A stretch of DNA of 64,000 nt from Bacteroidia bacterium (lineage in GTDB: Bacteria > Bacteroidota > Bacteroidia > J057 > JADKCL01), in NCBI GenBank assembly GCA_020635905.1, contig JACJYV010000004.1:766016-830015 (forward strand), written 5' to 3'. The notes under the pieces were generated by a model. It did no database searches. It worked only from the letters and a program-made list of their open reading frames with translations, and was not told the origin of the DNA. This document shows, piece after piece, positions 54,618 to 62,927 of this stretch. Position numbers and translations under genes: made by a program. Positions within the stretch are counted from its first letter, which is position 1, and each line of letters starts with the position of its first letter.

Positions 54618-55318
54618 GCCAGCTCCAACCCAATATCCTCCTGGTCGAAGACGATCTCAACCTGGGCAATATCCTGCGTGAATACCTCGAAATGAAGGAT
54701 TTTGAGGTGAGTCTCGAACGCGATGGCGAAGCCGGGCTTTCCTCCTTCCAGACCGGAACCTGGGATTTGTGCATTCTGGATGTGATGATGCCCAAACTGG
54801 ATGGTTTCTCACTCGCCCGCGAGATCAGGCGGGTGGATGTGCAGACGCCCATCCTTTTTCTGACCGCCAAATCCATGCTGGAAGACAAAATGGAGGGCTT
54901 TTCCCTGGGTGGCGACGACTACCTGACCAAGCCCTTCAGCATGGAGGAACTGGTGATGCGCATCAAAGCCCTTTTGCGCAGGCGCAGCACAGGATCTGAG
55001 CCAGGCGAAGCCAATGAAAATGAATTCAGCCTGGGAAAATACACCTTCCATTACCCCGAACGGCGGCTTGATTACCCAGAAAAATCTTTCAAACTCACCA
55101 CCAAAGAAGCCGAATTGCTGCGGCTCCTGTGCCTGCACCAAAGCAAAGTGCTCAAGCGCGAAACGGCCCTGCGTCTCATCTGGGGCGATGACAGCTATTT
55201 TAATGGCCGCAGCATGGACGTATTCATCACCAAACTGCGCAAACACCTGCGCCACGATCCCCGCATATCCATCCTCAATGTGCACGGCACGGGGTTTAAG
55301 CTGCTGGTGGAGGAGTGA
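54614..55318 (+). CDS. OmpR family response regulator
   Basis: A 234-residue regulator. The receiver domain (about 1-125) has the acidic pair VEDD, the phospho-accepting Asp at about residue 56 in CILDVMMPKLDGF, and the conserved Lys in DYLTKPFSMEEL. The C-terminal winged helix (about 135-232) has LTTKEAELLRLLCLH, RSMDVFITKLRKHL and the wing VHGTGFKLLVEE. It is encoded with the kinase at 53244 and expected to bind direct repeats of about 10 bases. It converges on the SMP-30 family gene with 7 bases between stops. Confidence 0.95.
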   Translation: MSQLQPNILLVEDDLNLGNILREYLEMKDFEVSLERDGEAGLSSFQTGTWDLCILDVMMPKLDGFSLAREIRRVDVQTPILFLTAKSMLEDKMEGFSLGGDDYLTKPFSMEELVMRIKALLRRRSTGSEPGEANENEFSLGKYTFHYPERRLDYPEKSFKLTTKEAELLRLLCLHQSKVLKRETALRLIWGDDSYFNGRSMDVFITKLRKHLRHDPRISILNVHGTGFKLLVEE

Positions 55319-55325
55319 TTTCAGG

Positions 55326-56333
55326 CTAATTATAATCCCCCGCTCCCACTGCGGCGAGCTGCACCTCAACAATAGCGGTATCCACGCACAGGTACAGGCG
55401 GTTGTTTTCAGGCCCACCAAAGCAGAAATTGGCCACATTGGGGGCAAAAATCTCGCCCAGCAGTGCTCCTGCAGGACTGTACACCTTCACCCCTGAAGCT
55501 GAGGAGGAATAAACCCGTTCCTGGGTATCCGTCTTCAACCCATCGGGAATGCCCGGCGTGACCACGGCAAAAAGCCTTTCATTTTGCAAAAAGCGGCCTT
55601 CCAGCAGGTCGTACACTTTGATGTGGTGAGGCAAATCGACCCGATATGCCGAACCGTCGCCCAGAATGGCGGCGCTGTCGTTGATGTACAGTTTATCCTG
55701 ATCAGGAGAGAAAGCCAGGCCATTGGGACGGATAAAATTATCGGCCACCACCTCAGTCTGGCCCGTGGAGGGATCGTAGCGATAAACAAAGCTACCCACC
55801 AAAGGTGGGTTTTTGAAGCCCTGGGCGTAGCCGTAGGCCGGGTCCGTAAACCAGATGGTTCCATCGTCCTTTTTGACCACCACGTCATTGGGGCTGTTGA
55901 AAGGCAGGCCAAACCAGTTATCGACCAGCATTTCAGGCACCTCTTTGCCAGGCTTCAGACGACTGATGCCGCCCGGACTGGTCTTGGTTCCCTGTTCGCA
56001 AATCAGCAGATTGTGGTGCAGGTCCATGGTCATGCCATTGGCCATATTGCTTACTTCCTGTACCGTTTCCAGGCGATTTCCCTTGCTGAGGCATAATTTC
56101 CGGATCGCAACCTGCTTAAATCCTTCGATGGGAATGTTAACGGGCTCAGGCACGGTAGTGAAGTACAATTCATTGTTTTCCCGGAAATACACGGGGCCTT
56201 CGTGAGCCTTGGTTTCGACCAGCACCTGATAGTCGTAATGTTTTCCAATTACGGCTTCGAATCTTTTGTCGTAGGCTATGTAGGTGGATTTCAAACTGGC
56301 CTGGGCGGAAGAGGATTTGGGGGAAGATTTCAT
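55326..56333 (-). CDS. SMP-30/gluconolactonase/LRE family protein
   Basis: A 335-residue protein if started at the ATG at 56333, opening MKSSPKSSSAQASLKSTYIA; the open frame extends 44 residues further upstream, but that part overlaps the long-palindrome element and is unlikely. The sequence is a six-bladed propeller of the SMP-30 type: EGPVYFRENNELYFTTV with the metal-binding Glu, NGMTMDLHHNLLICEQGT, FNSPNDVVVKKDDGTIWFTD with the Asn and Asp ligands, and NGLAFSPDQDKLYINDS. Such proteins are calcium-dependent lactonases acting on sugar lactones, or related esterases. No signal peptide is seen, so it is predicted to be cytoplasmic. Confidence 0.88.
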   Translation of the reverse strand: MKSSPKSSSAQASLKSTYIAYDKRFEAVIGKHYDYQVLVETKAHEGPVYFRENNELYFTTVPEPVNIPIEGFKQVAIRKLCLSKGNRLETVQEVSNMANGMTMDLHHNLLICEQGTKTSPGGISRLKPGKEVPEMLVDNWFGLPFNSPNDVVVKKDDGTIWFTDPAYGYAQGFKNPPLVGSFVYRYDPSTGQTEVVADNFIRPNGLAFSPDQDKLYINDSAAILGDGSAYRVDLPHHIKVYDLLEGRFLQNERLFAVVTPGIPDGLKTDTQERVYSSSASGVKVYSPAGALLGEIFAPNVANFCFGGPENNRLYLCVDTAIVEVQLAAVGAGDYN

Positions 56334-56375
56334 TCTTTTCAATTGAGGGTTTGAGGGCTTGAAGGAGAATTTTAG

Positions 56376-56494
56376 GGGACTTTTTAAACAAAGAAGTTCA
56401 AGGCGGAACCAGGTGAGGAAAGCGGAGTTTACCTGGGTAAATGAGCATTTCCGAACCCAGTCCAACGCAGAAATTCGAAGTTTTTAGAGTTCCC
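56376..56494. repeat. Long-palindrome interspersed element, copy 3
   Basis: A 119-bp element with terminal inverted repeats GGGGACTTTTTAAAC and the complement of GGGAACTCTAAAAAC, with an internal long imperfect palindrome tipped by TTTACCTGGGTAAA. It lies 42 bases upstream of the SMP-30 family start at 56333, between two minus-strand genes, in the same orientation as copies 1 and 2. Confidence 0.8.
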
Positions 56495-56564
56495 TTCGAT
56501 AAATATACGCACAAATCAGGGATTGAGAATCCAGAATCAATTCCCTTTGTGGGTCATTCGGCCT

Positions 56565-57509
56565 TCAATACCCCAGAATAATAATCCGTGCCTTTTCCAG
56601 GTCCCCCTTGGCCAGGTCATCTTTACGCAGCCAAAGCAGCATACGAGAATCCCCCATTTTTTCAGGCAACCCAAAACTGAGCAGATTGCCATACTCCCGC
56701 TCAAGAGAATCAGGATCAACGGTTGAACCCTGGTCTTGCTCACCTGAGGTAAACCCCAGTACCTTCAGGGCCCATGATTTATCCGGATGGTCGTCAAAAT
56801 AACTGCTTTCCCCAAACAGCTGATTCTCAAAATTTCCATGTTCCTGGTTCCATTGCCAAAGCCGATCGTGGTCTTCCTTGCCCAGATTCAACTCCTCAAA
56901 TTGCCAACTCTTTTCAGAAGGCAGGGTGTAAGTATAACTGGCAGGCAGACTTTGGGGAGAAAAGGACCAACCAGGAGGCAAATTTTCCGGGTAGCTGCGG
57001 GTTTGCAAATCTTTGCCTGAACCGTGATAAAAGATTATCTGAAAAGCCTCCTGAACAGGCACGAAGGATTTAACTTCCTCACTCTCGGGCAACATGGCAA
57101 AAACATACAAAATGCCACGCCCGGGAATACCTGGAGGAAAATAATGGCTGTCGTAATCAGCCAGATTGATCTGAGCCAGGAAGGCCATGGGCCTTTCCTC
57201 AAAAGCCGGCCATTCCCGGCCGGGAGGAAGGTCGGGCCGCCCCCCAAAATGGGAAACGCCCGGGGGCAAATCCATGGACTCCTGCGGGGTGGGAATCAAT
57301 TCAAGGGTGGGAGAAAAATGGCTGATCAGCCTTTCGGGGTCACCTTTCCAGGGCAAAGCCCGAAATTTCTGCAGCAGACTTTCCAGCACCTGAGTGGCAG
57401 CCGCCTGCGGCTGGCTCACGGGCTCACTTTGGGTCACCGTGCGGTAAATCACAAACAGCAATCCCCCAAAGATTGCGACCAGCAACAACAGGATGGGTAG
57501 TTTGCGCAT
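56565..57509 (-). CDS. DUF1963 (YwqG-like) protein with N-terminal anchor
   Basis: A 314-residue protein with one hydrophobic segment at residues 4-22 (LPILLLLVAIFGGLLFVIY) acting as a signal anchor. The rest reads as a DUF1963 domain: SHFGGRPDLPPGREWPAF, MAFLAQINLADY, GILYVFAML and a final SRMLLWLRKDDLAKGDLEKA. The family is common and widespread but has no established biochemical role. It follows the T9SS-secreted protein gene after a terminator, so it probably has its own promoter. Confidence 0.75.
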   Translation of the reverse strand: MRKLPILLLLVAIFGGLLFVIYRTVTQSEPVSQPQAAATQVLESLLQKFRALPWKGDPERLISHFSPTLELIPTPQESMDLPPGVSHFGGRPDLPPGREWPAFEERPMAFLAQINLADYDSHYFPPGIPGRGILYVFAMLPESEEVKSFVPVQEAFQIIFYHGSGKDLQTRSYPENLPPGWSFSPQSLPASYTYTLPSEKSWQFEELNLGKEDHDRLWQWNQEHGNFENQLFGESSYFDDHPDKSWALKVLGFTSGEQDQGSTVDPDSLEREYGNLLSFGLPEKMGDSRMLLWLRKDDLAKGDLEKARIIILGY

Positions 57510-57522
57510 GCAGCAAATTAAT

Positions 57523-57549
57523 AAAAAAACTCCGCCCGAAGGCGGAGTT
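57523..57549 (-). terminator. Rho-independent terminator of the T9SS-secreted protein gene
   Basis: A 9-bp stem, AACTCCGCC with GGCGGAGTT, around a CGAA loop, followed on the minus strand by seven T. It lies about 24 bases after the stop codon at 57573. Confidence 0.88.
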
Positions 57550-57572
57550 GCGTATGAGAATTGGGGTTTATG

Positions 57573-58616
57573 TCAGTCCTGAAGCACGATCTTTTTGACC
57601 ACCTGCTTGTCGCCCTGGGTCACAGAAAGAAAGTAAATTCCGCCTGCGTAGCCCGAAAGGTCAATTTCCTTTTTATATTTTCCCGACTGGCTGTTGAATT
57701 CCTCCCGGTAAATTTCCACTCCGTTGGTGGTCAGTACCCGAACCAGGGCGCTGGACTTGCCGTCAGGAAGCTGGAAATCGAGGGTGAAACGGCCATTGCT
57801 GGGGTTGGGATAAAAATCCAGTTTGGTCAATTCGAGGGATTTGTTGTTCTGGAAAGAAGTTCCGCCTTCAGAAGCCTTGTTCAGATTGGCAATTTCAGAC
57901 TCATTGGGATCATCGATGCGGATAAATACCATGCGCTGACGGATCACGATTTTGCGCTCGCCTTCGCCTCCAAAGGTTTCATCCACGTCCACATCCACCT
58001 GAATGTTTTTCTGCATTTTGTTCAGGTCGATTTCCTCCCCGTCCTCATTCATCCACATCATATTTTCACCTGCTTCACCTTCGCCCAGATCCTTGCGGAT
58101 GATGATCATTTTGGGCTCATGGCCTTCGCCTTTGCCTTCCAGACGCACCACATGGTGATCAGATTCCATTTTCTCCATTTCTTCTTTGGTAACATCCACG
58201 GTCACGTCTTTGGTGATTTTACCGTCCACTTCTTCTGTTTCGTGCTTCACGTAATTGCCTTTGGCATCTTTTTTATACTCCACCGTGCGCACCACTTTGC
58301 GGCCATTTTCCATCTCCACATACTTTTCCTTGGCCAATACCCCATCATCGCCCTTTTCGGCTTGCTGAATTTCCATTTTGATCTGATTCATATCCACTCC
58401 CTCGCCTTTGAGGTCGATATTCAGGTCTTTGAGCACGGTTGTGGCGTCGTCTCCATCCAGGATGCGTTCTTCCACCACGGTATTGCCCTGGTCATCCACC
58501 TTGATGATTTTCACTTTCTTCACTTCCTTTTTATCCTGGGCATAGGTCGATACTCCAAGTACAAAGGACAGCAGCACAAGGGTAAACACTCTGAGATTCA
58601 TGTTTTTGCGTTTCAT
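57573..58616 (-). CDS. Secreted charged protein with T9SS type A sorting domain
   Basis: A 347-residue protein from the ATG at 58616, opening KRKNMNLRVFTLVLLSFV, a signal peptide ending STYAQ. An in-frame ATG at 58601 is also possible; the open frame to 58649 overlaps a palindrome and is unlikely. Residues about 25-255 are very rich in Asp, Glu, Lys and Val with repeated short strands (KVKIIKVDDQGNTVVEERIL, EKYVEMENGRKVVRTVEY). The last 80 residues are a type A sorting domain (LDFYPNPSNGRFTLDF to VVKKIVLQD). No enzyme motif is visible. Upstream lie a TAGATTTG promoter element, a triple TTAA direct repeat and an inverted repeat, so this gene looks tightly regulated. Confidence 0.85.
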   Translation of the reverse strand: MKRKNMNLRVFTLVLLSFVLGVSTYAQDKKEVKKVKIIKVDDQGNTVVEERILDGDDATTVLKDLNIDLKGEGVDMNQIKMEIQQAEKGDDGVLAKEKYVEMENGRKVVRTVEYKKDAKGNYVKHETEEVDGKITKDVTVDVTKEEMEKMESDHHVVRLEGKGEGHEPKMIIIRKDLGEGEAGENMMWMNEDGEEIDLNKMQKNIQVDVDVDETFGGEGERKIVIRQRMVFIRIDDPNESEIANLNKASEGGTSFQNNKSLELTKLDFYPNPSNGRFTLDFQLPDGKSSALVRVLTTNGVEIYREEFNSQSGKYKKEIDLSGYAGGIYFLSVTQGDKQVVKKIVLQD

Positions 58617-58644
58617 ATTTCTGAACATTTGGTTATGTAAATTA

Positions 58645-58665
58645 AGCATACAAATTTGGTATGCT
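58645..58665 (-). promoter_or_regulatory. Inverted repeat near the predicted transcription start
   Basis: AGCATAC, 7 bases, GTATGCT: a perfect 7-bp inverted repeat 29 bases upstream of the start codon at 58616. It lies at or just after the expected transcription start. It could be an operator or a 5' hairpin. Confidence 0.4.
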
Positions 58666-58731
58666 CAAATCTACGGCCTCCTGCGCGGACTGCTTGTTAT
58701 AGGTCAGTTAAGGAATGTTAAGATTTGTTAA
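58666..58731 (-). promoter_or_regulatory. Candidate promoter with triple TTAA direct repeat
   Basis: On the minus strand, three copies of TTAA start exactly 10 bases apart (plus-strand positions 58708, 58718, 58728), reading TTAACAAATC, TTAACATTCC, TTAACTGACC. About 34 bases further on comes TAGATTTG (58666-58673), a full match to the -7 element TAnnTTTG. No -33 TTG is present at the right spacing, and the repeats sit at about -42 to -70. This arrangement suggests a promoter that depends on an OmpR-type activator. Confidence 0.45.
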
Positions 58732-58754
58732 CGGAATCTCTTGAGTTTTGGTTA

Positions 58755-59098
58755 GTATCGCAAAGTACGCCAAGGTTTTTGTTCCCAGATTACGTTGGTT
58801 GGAATGGCAAAGATCGCCAAGCTATGCGTATTTTTCTCATTTAGCTTTGGGGTCTCTGTTCCCTTCAACCCACAAAACGCGGAGAACAAACCCTTTGCGA
58901 CCTCTGCGTGACCTTTCACCCATTTAGCTTAGTATCACAAAGAGCGCCAAGATTTTTGGGTCCATTTGGCGTTGGCTGGGGTGGCAAAGGACGCCAGGCT
59001 ATGCGTTTTTTCTCATTTAGCTTTGGGTTCTTTGCACCCTTCAACCCACAAAACGCGGAAAACAACCCCTTTGCGGCCTCTGCGTGACCTTTCACCCT
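58755..59098. repeat. 177-bp degenerate direct repeat, two copies
   Basis: Two copies in the same direction, starting at 58755 and 58932 (period 177). Both contain CAAAG(T/A)(A/G)CGCCAAG, GGCAAAG(A/G), TCTCATTTAGCTTTGGG, CAACCCACAAAACGCGGA and CCTCTGCGTGACCTTTCACC. They differ at many single positions, so the duplication is not recent. Confidence 0.75.
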
Positions 59099-59107
59099 AC
59101 AACCCCC

Positions 59108-59144
59108 AAAAACAAAAAGAGGTGACCAATCTCCCTTGATCACC
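59108..59144 (-). terminator. Terminator of the M4 peptidase gene
   Basis: A stem of GGTGA-CAA type pairing with TTG-TCACC (one mismatch) around a 6-base loop, followed on the minus strand by TTTTTGTTTTT. It lies about 24 bases after the stop codon at 59168. Confidence 0.65.
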
Positions 59145-59167
59145 CCTTTCATTTCGAAAAAATCTCC

Positions 59168-61747
59168 TTATTCCAGGATCAGCTTCGCGGTTTTAACCCC
59201 GTGGGCTGATTCCAGGTTCACCAGATACATCCCTGCGGGCAGGTGGCTCAGATCCATTTTGCGGCTGACGATTCCTACTGCATATCCGTTTTCCGAGAAT
59301 ACCCTTTCGCCCAGCAGATTGGTTACGCTCAGCACATAATTTTGCGACTGATCCAGACTGAAATCGAGGCGCACGCTGCCGTTAGAAGGATTGGGATAAA
59401 GGCGCATGCCGCCCAGTGCGTCCAGTTCGGGATCGTTGCTGACGGCACATGACCACTCCAGTTCGAAGCCGGGGAAGTTTTGGAAACCGTTGGAAGCTTC
59501 TTTCAGGAAGATGGTGGGACCGCTGGAAGTGATGGAGCCTCCGTTGGGCAGGGTGCTGCCCTGGAAAGTGCCAATCAGCGGGGCATTTTCGTCGCTTCCG
59601 TCATAAACCTGCAGGTAGTCTCCCGTAGTGGCGAAGGAAAACGAAGTGAAAGTCAGGGTAATGGAAATGGCTCCCGGCGGGTCGATCAGCAGGCGGCTGG
59701 TATTGCTGTTGAGATAATTTTCCGTCGGGCCGCCGCTGTCCCACAGGGTGCCGGTGCAGCTCTGCCTTGAATCCAGGGAGTTTTGCGGCATATTCATATT
59801 GCAATGGGCGCCCGGATCCAGCACGATGTAATTGGGTTTGATCAGGGTATCCTTTGAATTATTGCAACCCGTCACAATCAGGGTAACCGTAAATTGTCCC
59901 TGTCCAAAATAGGTATGTGAAGGACTGTGCACCTGGCTGATATTGCCATCCCCAAAATTCCAGTGTGAGGAGAGGGCCCCGGGACTGATATTGGTAAACT
60001 GAACTGTTCCCGGGGTAAAGCAAAATTCGTTATAATCTTCCGTAAAATCGGCCTGAACCTGAGCCGCAAAGGCGGATCCAACTCCTACTGCATGCCAGGC
60101 ATTCATGGTCTGCTCCATGGCAAAGCCACAGTTGCCATACAGGTCGTTGGCGGCCTGAATGGAGTAAAAGCGGGCGTCGGCATAATCACTGAAGTTGGTC
60201 AGATAGACGTTGAGGCCACGGTAGGCTATGGCGCTGGCCGTATCCCAACCCAATCCCTGCACGGAATATGCATGGTTATTGTCGTTGGTGCCTGAACCAC
60301 CTTCAACCAGCAGATAGTACCAGAAATTCTGAACTCCACTGTTATTATGCACCCCTCCGTTGTCGAAGGTGCCCGTGGACCAGCTGGTACCAAAATAGGT
60401 ATCAGGATTCGAAAATTCCTGGGGGTTGGCCATGTTGCGCAGCCCTTTGTGGTTGGAGGTCATGTCCTCACCCACCCGCCAGTTGGCTACGGCAGGTTTG
60501 CCGAAATGCTCAATGGAATTCCCAAAAATATCTGCGAATGACTCATTCAAAGCGCCGGGTTCGTCCTGGTAAACCAGTCCTGCGGTGGTACCCACCACCC
60601 CGTGGGAAACCTCGTGACCCGTGATGTCCACCGTGCCAAAGGGCAATCCTCCCCCATCGCCAAACTGGGCCGAATTTCCATCCCAGAAGGCATTCTGATA
60701 ATTATTATCGTAATGCAGGTTTGCAATCAGAGGAGAGCCCTGATTATCAAAGCTGTTGCGGTTGTGATGGGCGATGTAATAATCGTAGGTCAATTCCAGG
60801 GCATAATGGCCGTCGCCGGCCACCTCATCCAGATTGGCATTGAAATTATTCCAGAAATTATCGGGATCGGTGAACTCGGCATAATTACTTTGCTGGGTGC
60901 CATTCTGCATGTTGCGGGTATGAATACCCCCCCCGCGGCCGCTTTCGTACAGGCGAAACCCATTGCCGGGGCCCAGGCTGTCGGTAATGATGCGCACCGT
61001 GTCGCTGTACTTGGTGACCGCAATGGCCTGCACATCAGAGGTATGGATCAGGTTATTCTCAAAAATCACTTCACCTGTACTGGCATCCACATAGACTTCC
61101 GCACGGTAAAGGGGCTCGATGGCGTAAATATCAAACTTCCAGCAAAGGCGAAAATCATTGCGCTTTTTGCCGCCAACCGGGGCAAATTCCAGTTCTCCGT
61201 GAGGAAACCAGGTGGCGTTTGCATCTTTTTTGAGCGTTTTGATATAGGCTTCCTCTCCCGGCACTTCCCATTTATAAAGCGCTCCATTGACTTTGGCCAG
61301 GGCCAGATTCAAAGCCGCCGACTCTGCCAATACGGGCGAAAGAGCGCCAGCGGGAGTAAAATGATCCCCATTGACCGAGACAATTTTGCCATCCCGGACG
61401 TGGGCGATATAAACCCCACCCAGCACCGGGTATCCGTTCACTTTTTGCTGAAAACGGTGGTGAACCAGGCCCAGATTGTCGCGCTCAGATCTGATGGGAT
61501 CAAAGGTTACGTCATCGGAAAGTTCAAGCAGACTTTTGACCAGGGTGCCAAATTCAGAAAAAGAAACCTCCTTGCCTTCCAGAAAGCTGAGGTAGAGTAT
61601 TTTACCGCTTTCCTCATCCACCCGCACATGATCTGCACGTTCCAGATATGCCTTTTTGGTATTTCCGGATGCAAAAGTGGTAAAAGGAAGGAGCAAAATG
61701 ATGCCCAGAAACAGGGCTTGAATGGGATTTTTCACAACTTTAGCCAT
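59168..61747 (-). CDS. Secreted M4 (thermolysin-like) metallopeptidase with PKD, CUB-like and T9SS type A domains
   Basis: An 859-residue secreted protease precursor. It has a signal peptide (1-27), an FTP/PepSY propeptide (about 45-240) and the catalytic domain (about 245-560). TGHEVSHGVVG near residue 378 gives the HExxH zinc site. GALNESFADIFG near 400 gives the third zinc ligand. GGVHNNSGVQNFWYYL near 464 gives the transition-state His. A PKD domain (about 570-645, SHWNFGDGNISQVHSP), a CUB-like domain (about 655-770, DYLQVYDGSDENAPLIGTF) and a type A sorting domain (from about 778, LYPNPSNGSVRLDF) follow. It degrades proteins outside the cell or at the surface after export by T9SS. It is a complete copy with all active-site residues. 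Confidence 0.95.
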   Translation of the reverse strand: MAKVVKNPIQALFLGIILLLPFTTFASGNTKKAYLERADHVRVDEESGKILYLSFLEGKEVSFSEFGTLVKSLLELSDDVTFDPIRSERDNLGLVHHRFQQKVNGYPVLGGVYIAHVRDGKIVSVNGDHFTPAGALSPVLAESAALNLALAKVNGALYKWEVPGEEAYIKTLKKDANATWFPHGELEFAPVGGKKRNDFRLCWKFDIYAIEPLYRAEVYVDASTGEVIFENNLIHTSDVQAIAVTKYSDTVRIITDSLGPGNGFRLYESGRGGGIHTRNMQNGTQQSNYAEFTDPDNFWNNFNANLDEVAGDGHYALELTYDYYIAHHNRNSFDNQGSPLIANLHYDNNYQNAFWDGNSAQFGDGGGLPFGTVDITGHEVSHGVVGTTAGLVYQDEPGALNESFADIFGNSIEHFGKPAVANWRVGEDMTSNHKGLRNMANPQEFSNPDTYFGTSWSTGTFDNGGVHNNSGVQNFWYYLLVEGGSGTNDNNHAYSVQGLGWDTASAIAYRGLNVYLTNFSDYADARFYSIQAANDLYGNCGFAMEQTMNAWHAVGVGSAFAAQVQADFTEDYNEFCFTPGTVQFTNISPGALSSHWNFGDGNISQVHSPSHTYFGQGQFTVTLIVTGCNNSKDTLIKPNYIVLDPGAHCNMNMPQNSLDSRQSCTGTLWDSGGPTENYLNSNTSRLLIDPPGAISITLTFTSFSFATTGDYLQVYDGSDENAPLIGTFQGSTLPNGGSITSSGPTIFLKEASNGFQNFPGFELEWSCAVSNDPELDALGGMRLYPNPSNGSVRLDFSLDQSQNYVLSVTNLLGERVFSENGYAVGIVSRKMDLSHLPAGMYLVNLESAHGVKTAKLILE

Positions 61748-61996
61748 AGGTTAAAATAAAGCAAAAGAGGCTGATAATACAAGTTGTAAGTGTCTCACTG
61801 AATACAAACTCACCCTTTGCCCGATTTGTTGTTTTGAAGGCGCAAAAAGTGAAATGACCACCCCGGGAGAGCACAATCACAGGGGATGATCACAGCTTTG
61901 CTTTTCCTTTGCAGCGGACAGATTTCACCCCGCAGGCCAGGCAATTCTACCCGACCAGAAAAGTGCACAATCCTGAAAGGGGTGCGGGGCATCATT

Positions 61997-62029
61997 TTTG
62001 CCGGGATTCGCACAAAAGATGTAAATTAG
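61997..62029 (+). promoter_or_regulatory. Candidate promoter of the cupin-lipoprotein-receptor operon
   Basis: TTTG at 61997-62000, a 21-base spacer, and TAAATTAG at 62022-62029, one mismatch from TAnnTTTG. The predicted transcript would start only a few bases before the ATG at 62041. Confidence 0.45.
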
Positions 62030-62040
62030 CGGGATAATCT

Positions 62041-62397
62041 ATGAATAATTCAATGATCAAGTCAATTGAAAACGCTGAGCATTATTCCTGGGGTCACGAT
62101 AATGACAGCTGGCACTTGTGCAAATCTCCCGGATTGAGTGTTATTCAGGAGAAAATGCCCCCCGGAAACTACGATACCATGCATTTTCACAAAAAATCCC
62201 GCCAGGTATTTTATATTTTGCGTGGCACGGCAGTTTTTGATGTGGACGGAGAGGAATATATAGCCACAGCGGGGCAATCCATCCACATTTCCCCGGGCAT
62301 GGTGCACCGGATTCGCAATGCAAGTGAGGAAGAAATCGAATTTCTGGTCATTTCATCCCCCCCTTCTCACGGAGACCGGGTGAATACCGCAGAGTAA
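62041..62397 (+). CDS. Small cupin-domain protein
   Basis: A 118-residue single-domain cupin. The two conserved motifs are present: MHFHKKSRQVFYILRGTAVF, with metal-binding His residues and a Gln in place of the usual Glu, and HISPGMVHRIRN with the last His. No signal peptide is seen, so it is cytoplasmic. Small cupins include isomerases, dioxygenases and sugar-binding proteins, and the exact activity cannot be told. It ends 14 bases before the lipoprotein gene and probably leads an operon with it and the TonB-dependent receptor. Confidence 0.85.
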   Translation: MNNSMIKSIENAEHYSWGHDNDSWHLCKSPGLSVIQEKMPPGNYDTMHFHKKSRQVFYILRGTAVFDVDGEEYIATAGQSIHISPGMVHRIRNASEEEIEFLVISSPPSHGDRVNTAE

Positions 62398-62411
62398 AGT
62401 CTTTTTCGCAA

Positions 62412-62927
62412 ATGATTTTTCCGTTCAGAAATCACCCCCTTGCCTGGAAAAGGCGATCTGCGAGGATCGGTTGGGGGTGGCTGAGCGGGGTAATTTTGAT
62501 GTTGGCTATCGCCGGATGTTCACCCTCCTCTCCCCCAGTCCGCGATTATGCAGTTTCCCTCAACCGCCAGCCTCTCCCCGAGCCAGGCGACGGTCCCTGG
62601 GCCACCCTGAAAAAAGAAGATTTCATTTACCTTCATCTTTCCGAAGCCTTCAGGCAGAAATATCCGGCTGAAAAGTACAGCATTACCCGGGTGAATATCT
62701 GGATGGGTCAGGGGCCCAACCGTAAGTTGCTGGGGAAAAAGTCAAGCACGGGTTTTGCCTACGACCCCGAAACTGAAATAGAAATGGGCCTTTTCTGGCC
62801 CACCCATGACCAGCCTGAGGAACTCTGGCTCGAAATAGAAGGGATTCAGATTTTCAACGGTCAGGACCAGCCCACTGAGGCCTCCCTCCTGCCTTCCAGT
62901 AAAACCATCCAATTTATCTTAGAATGA
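62412..62927 (+). CDS. Predicted lipoprotein of unknown function
   Basis: A 171-residue protein with a charged N-terminus (RNHPLAWKRRSARIGWGW), a hydrophobic stretch and the lipobox LAIAGC (lipidated Cys near residue 36). The mature part, about 135 residues, contains DFIYLHLSEAFRQKYPAEKY and RVNIWMGQGPNRKLLG and looks like a single beta-rich domain. No family is recognised. Its last codon overlaps the start of the TonB-dependent receptor by 4 bases (ATGA), so it is translationally coupled to the receptor and may work with it. Confidence 0.7.
   Translation: MIFPFRNHPLAWKRRSARIGWGWLSGVILMLAIAGCSPSSPPVRDYAVSLNRQPLPEPGDGPWATLKKEDFIYLHLSEAFRQKYPAEKYSITRVNIWMGQGPNRKLLGKKSSTGFAYDPETEIEMGLFWPTHDQPEELWLEIEGIQIFNGQDQPTEASLLPSSKTIQFILE

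Larger units (their letters stand above)
58650..59107. other. Intergenic region with regulatory sites and a 177-bp direct repeat
   Basis: No gene is supported between the secreted-protein gene (reading left from 58616) and the M4 peptidase gene (ending at 59168). The left part holds regulatory sites for the secreted-protein gene. The rest is a degenerate direct repeat (58755-59098) of a kind common between bacterial genes, and the right edge is a terminator. Confidence 0.7.

Noticed and set aside
57561..58640. A 359-codon plus-strand open frame opposite the T9SS-secreted protein gene
   Set aside because: It is a His/Phe/Val-rich mirror of the charged minus-strand protein, with no signal, domain or family motif. 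The minus-strand gene has a signal peptide, sorting domain and terminator.
60602..61759. A 385-codon plus-strand open frame opposite the M4 peptidase gene
   Set aside because: It shadows a complete metallopeptidase with all catalytic motifs and shows no domain of its own.
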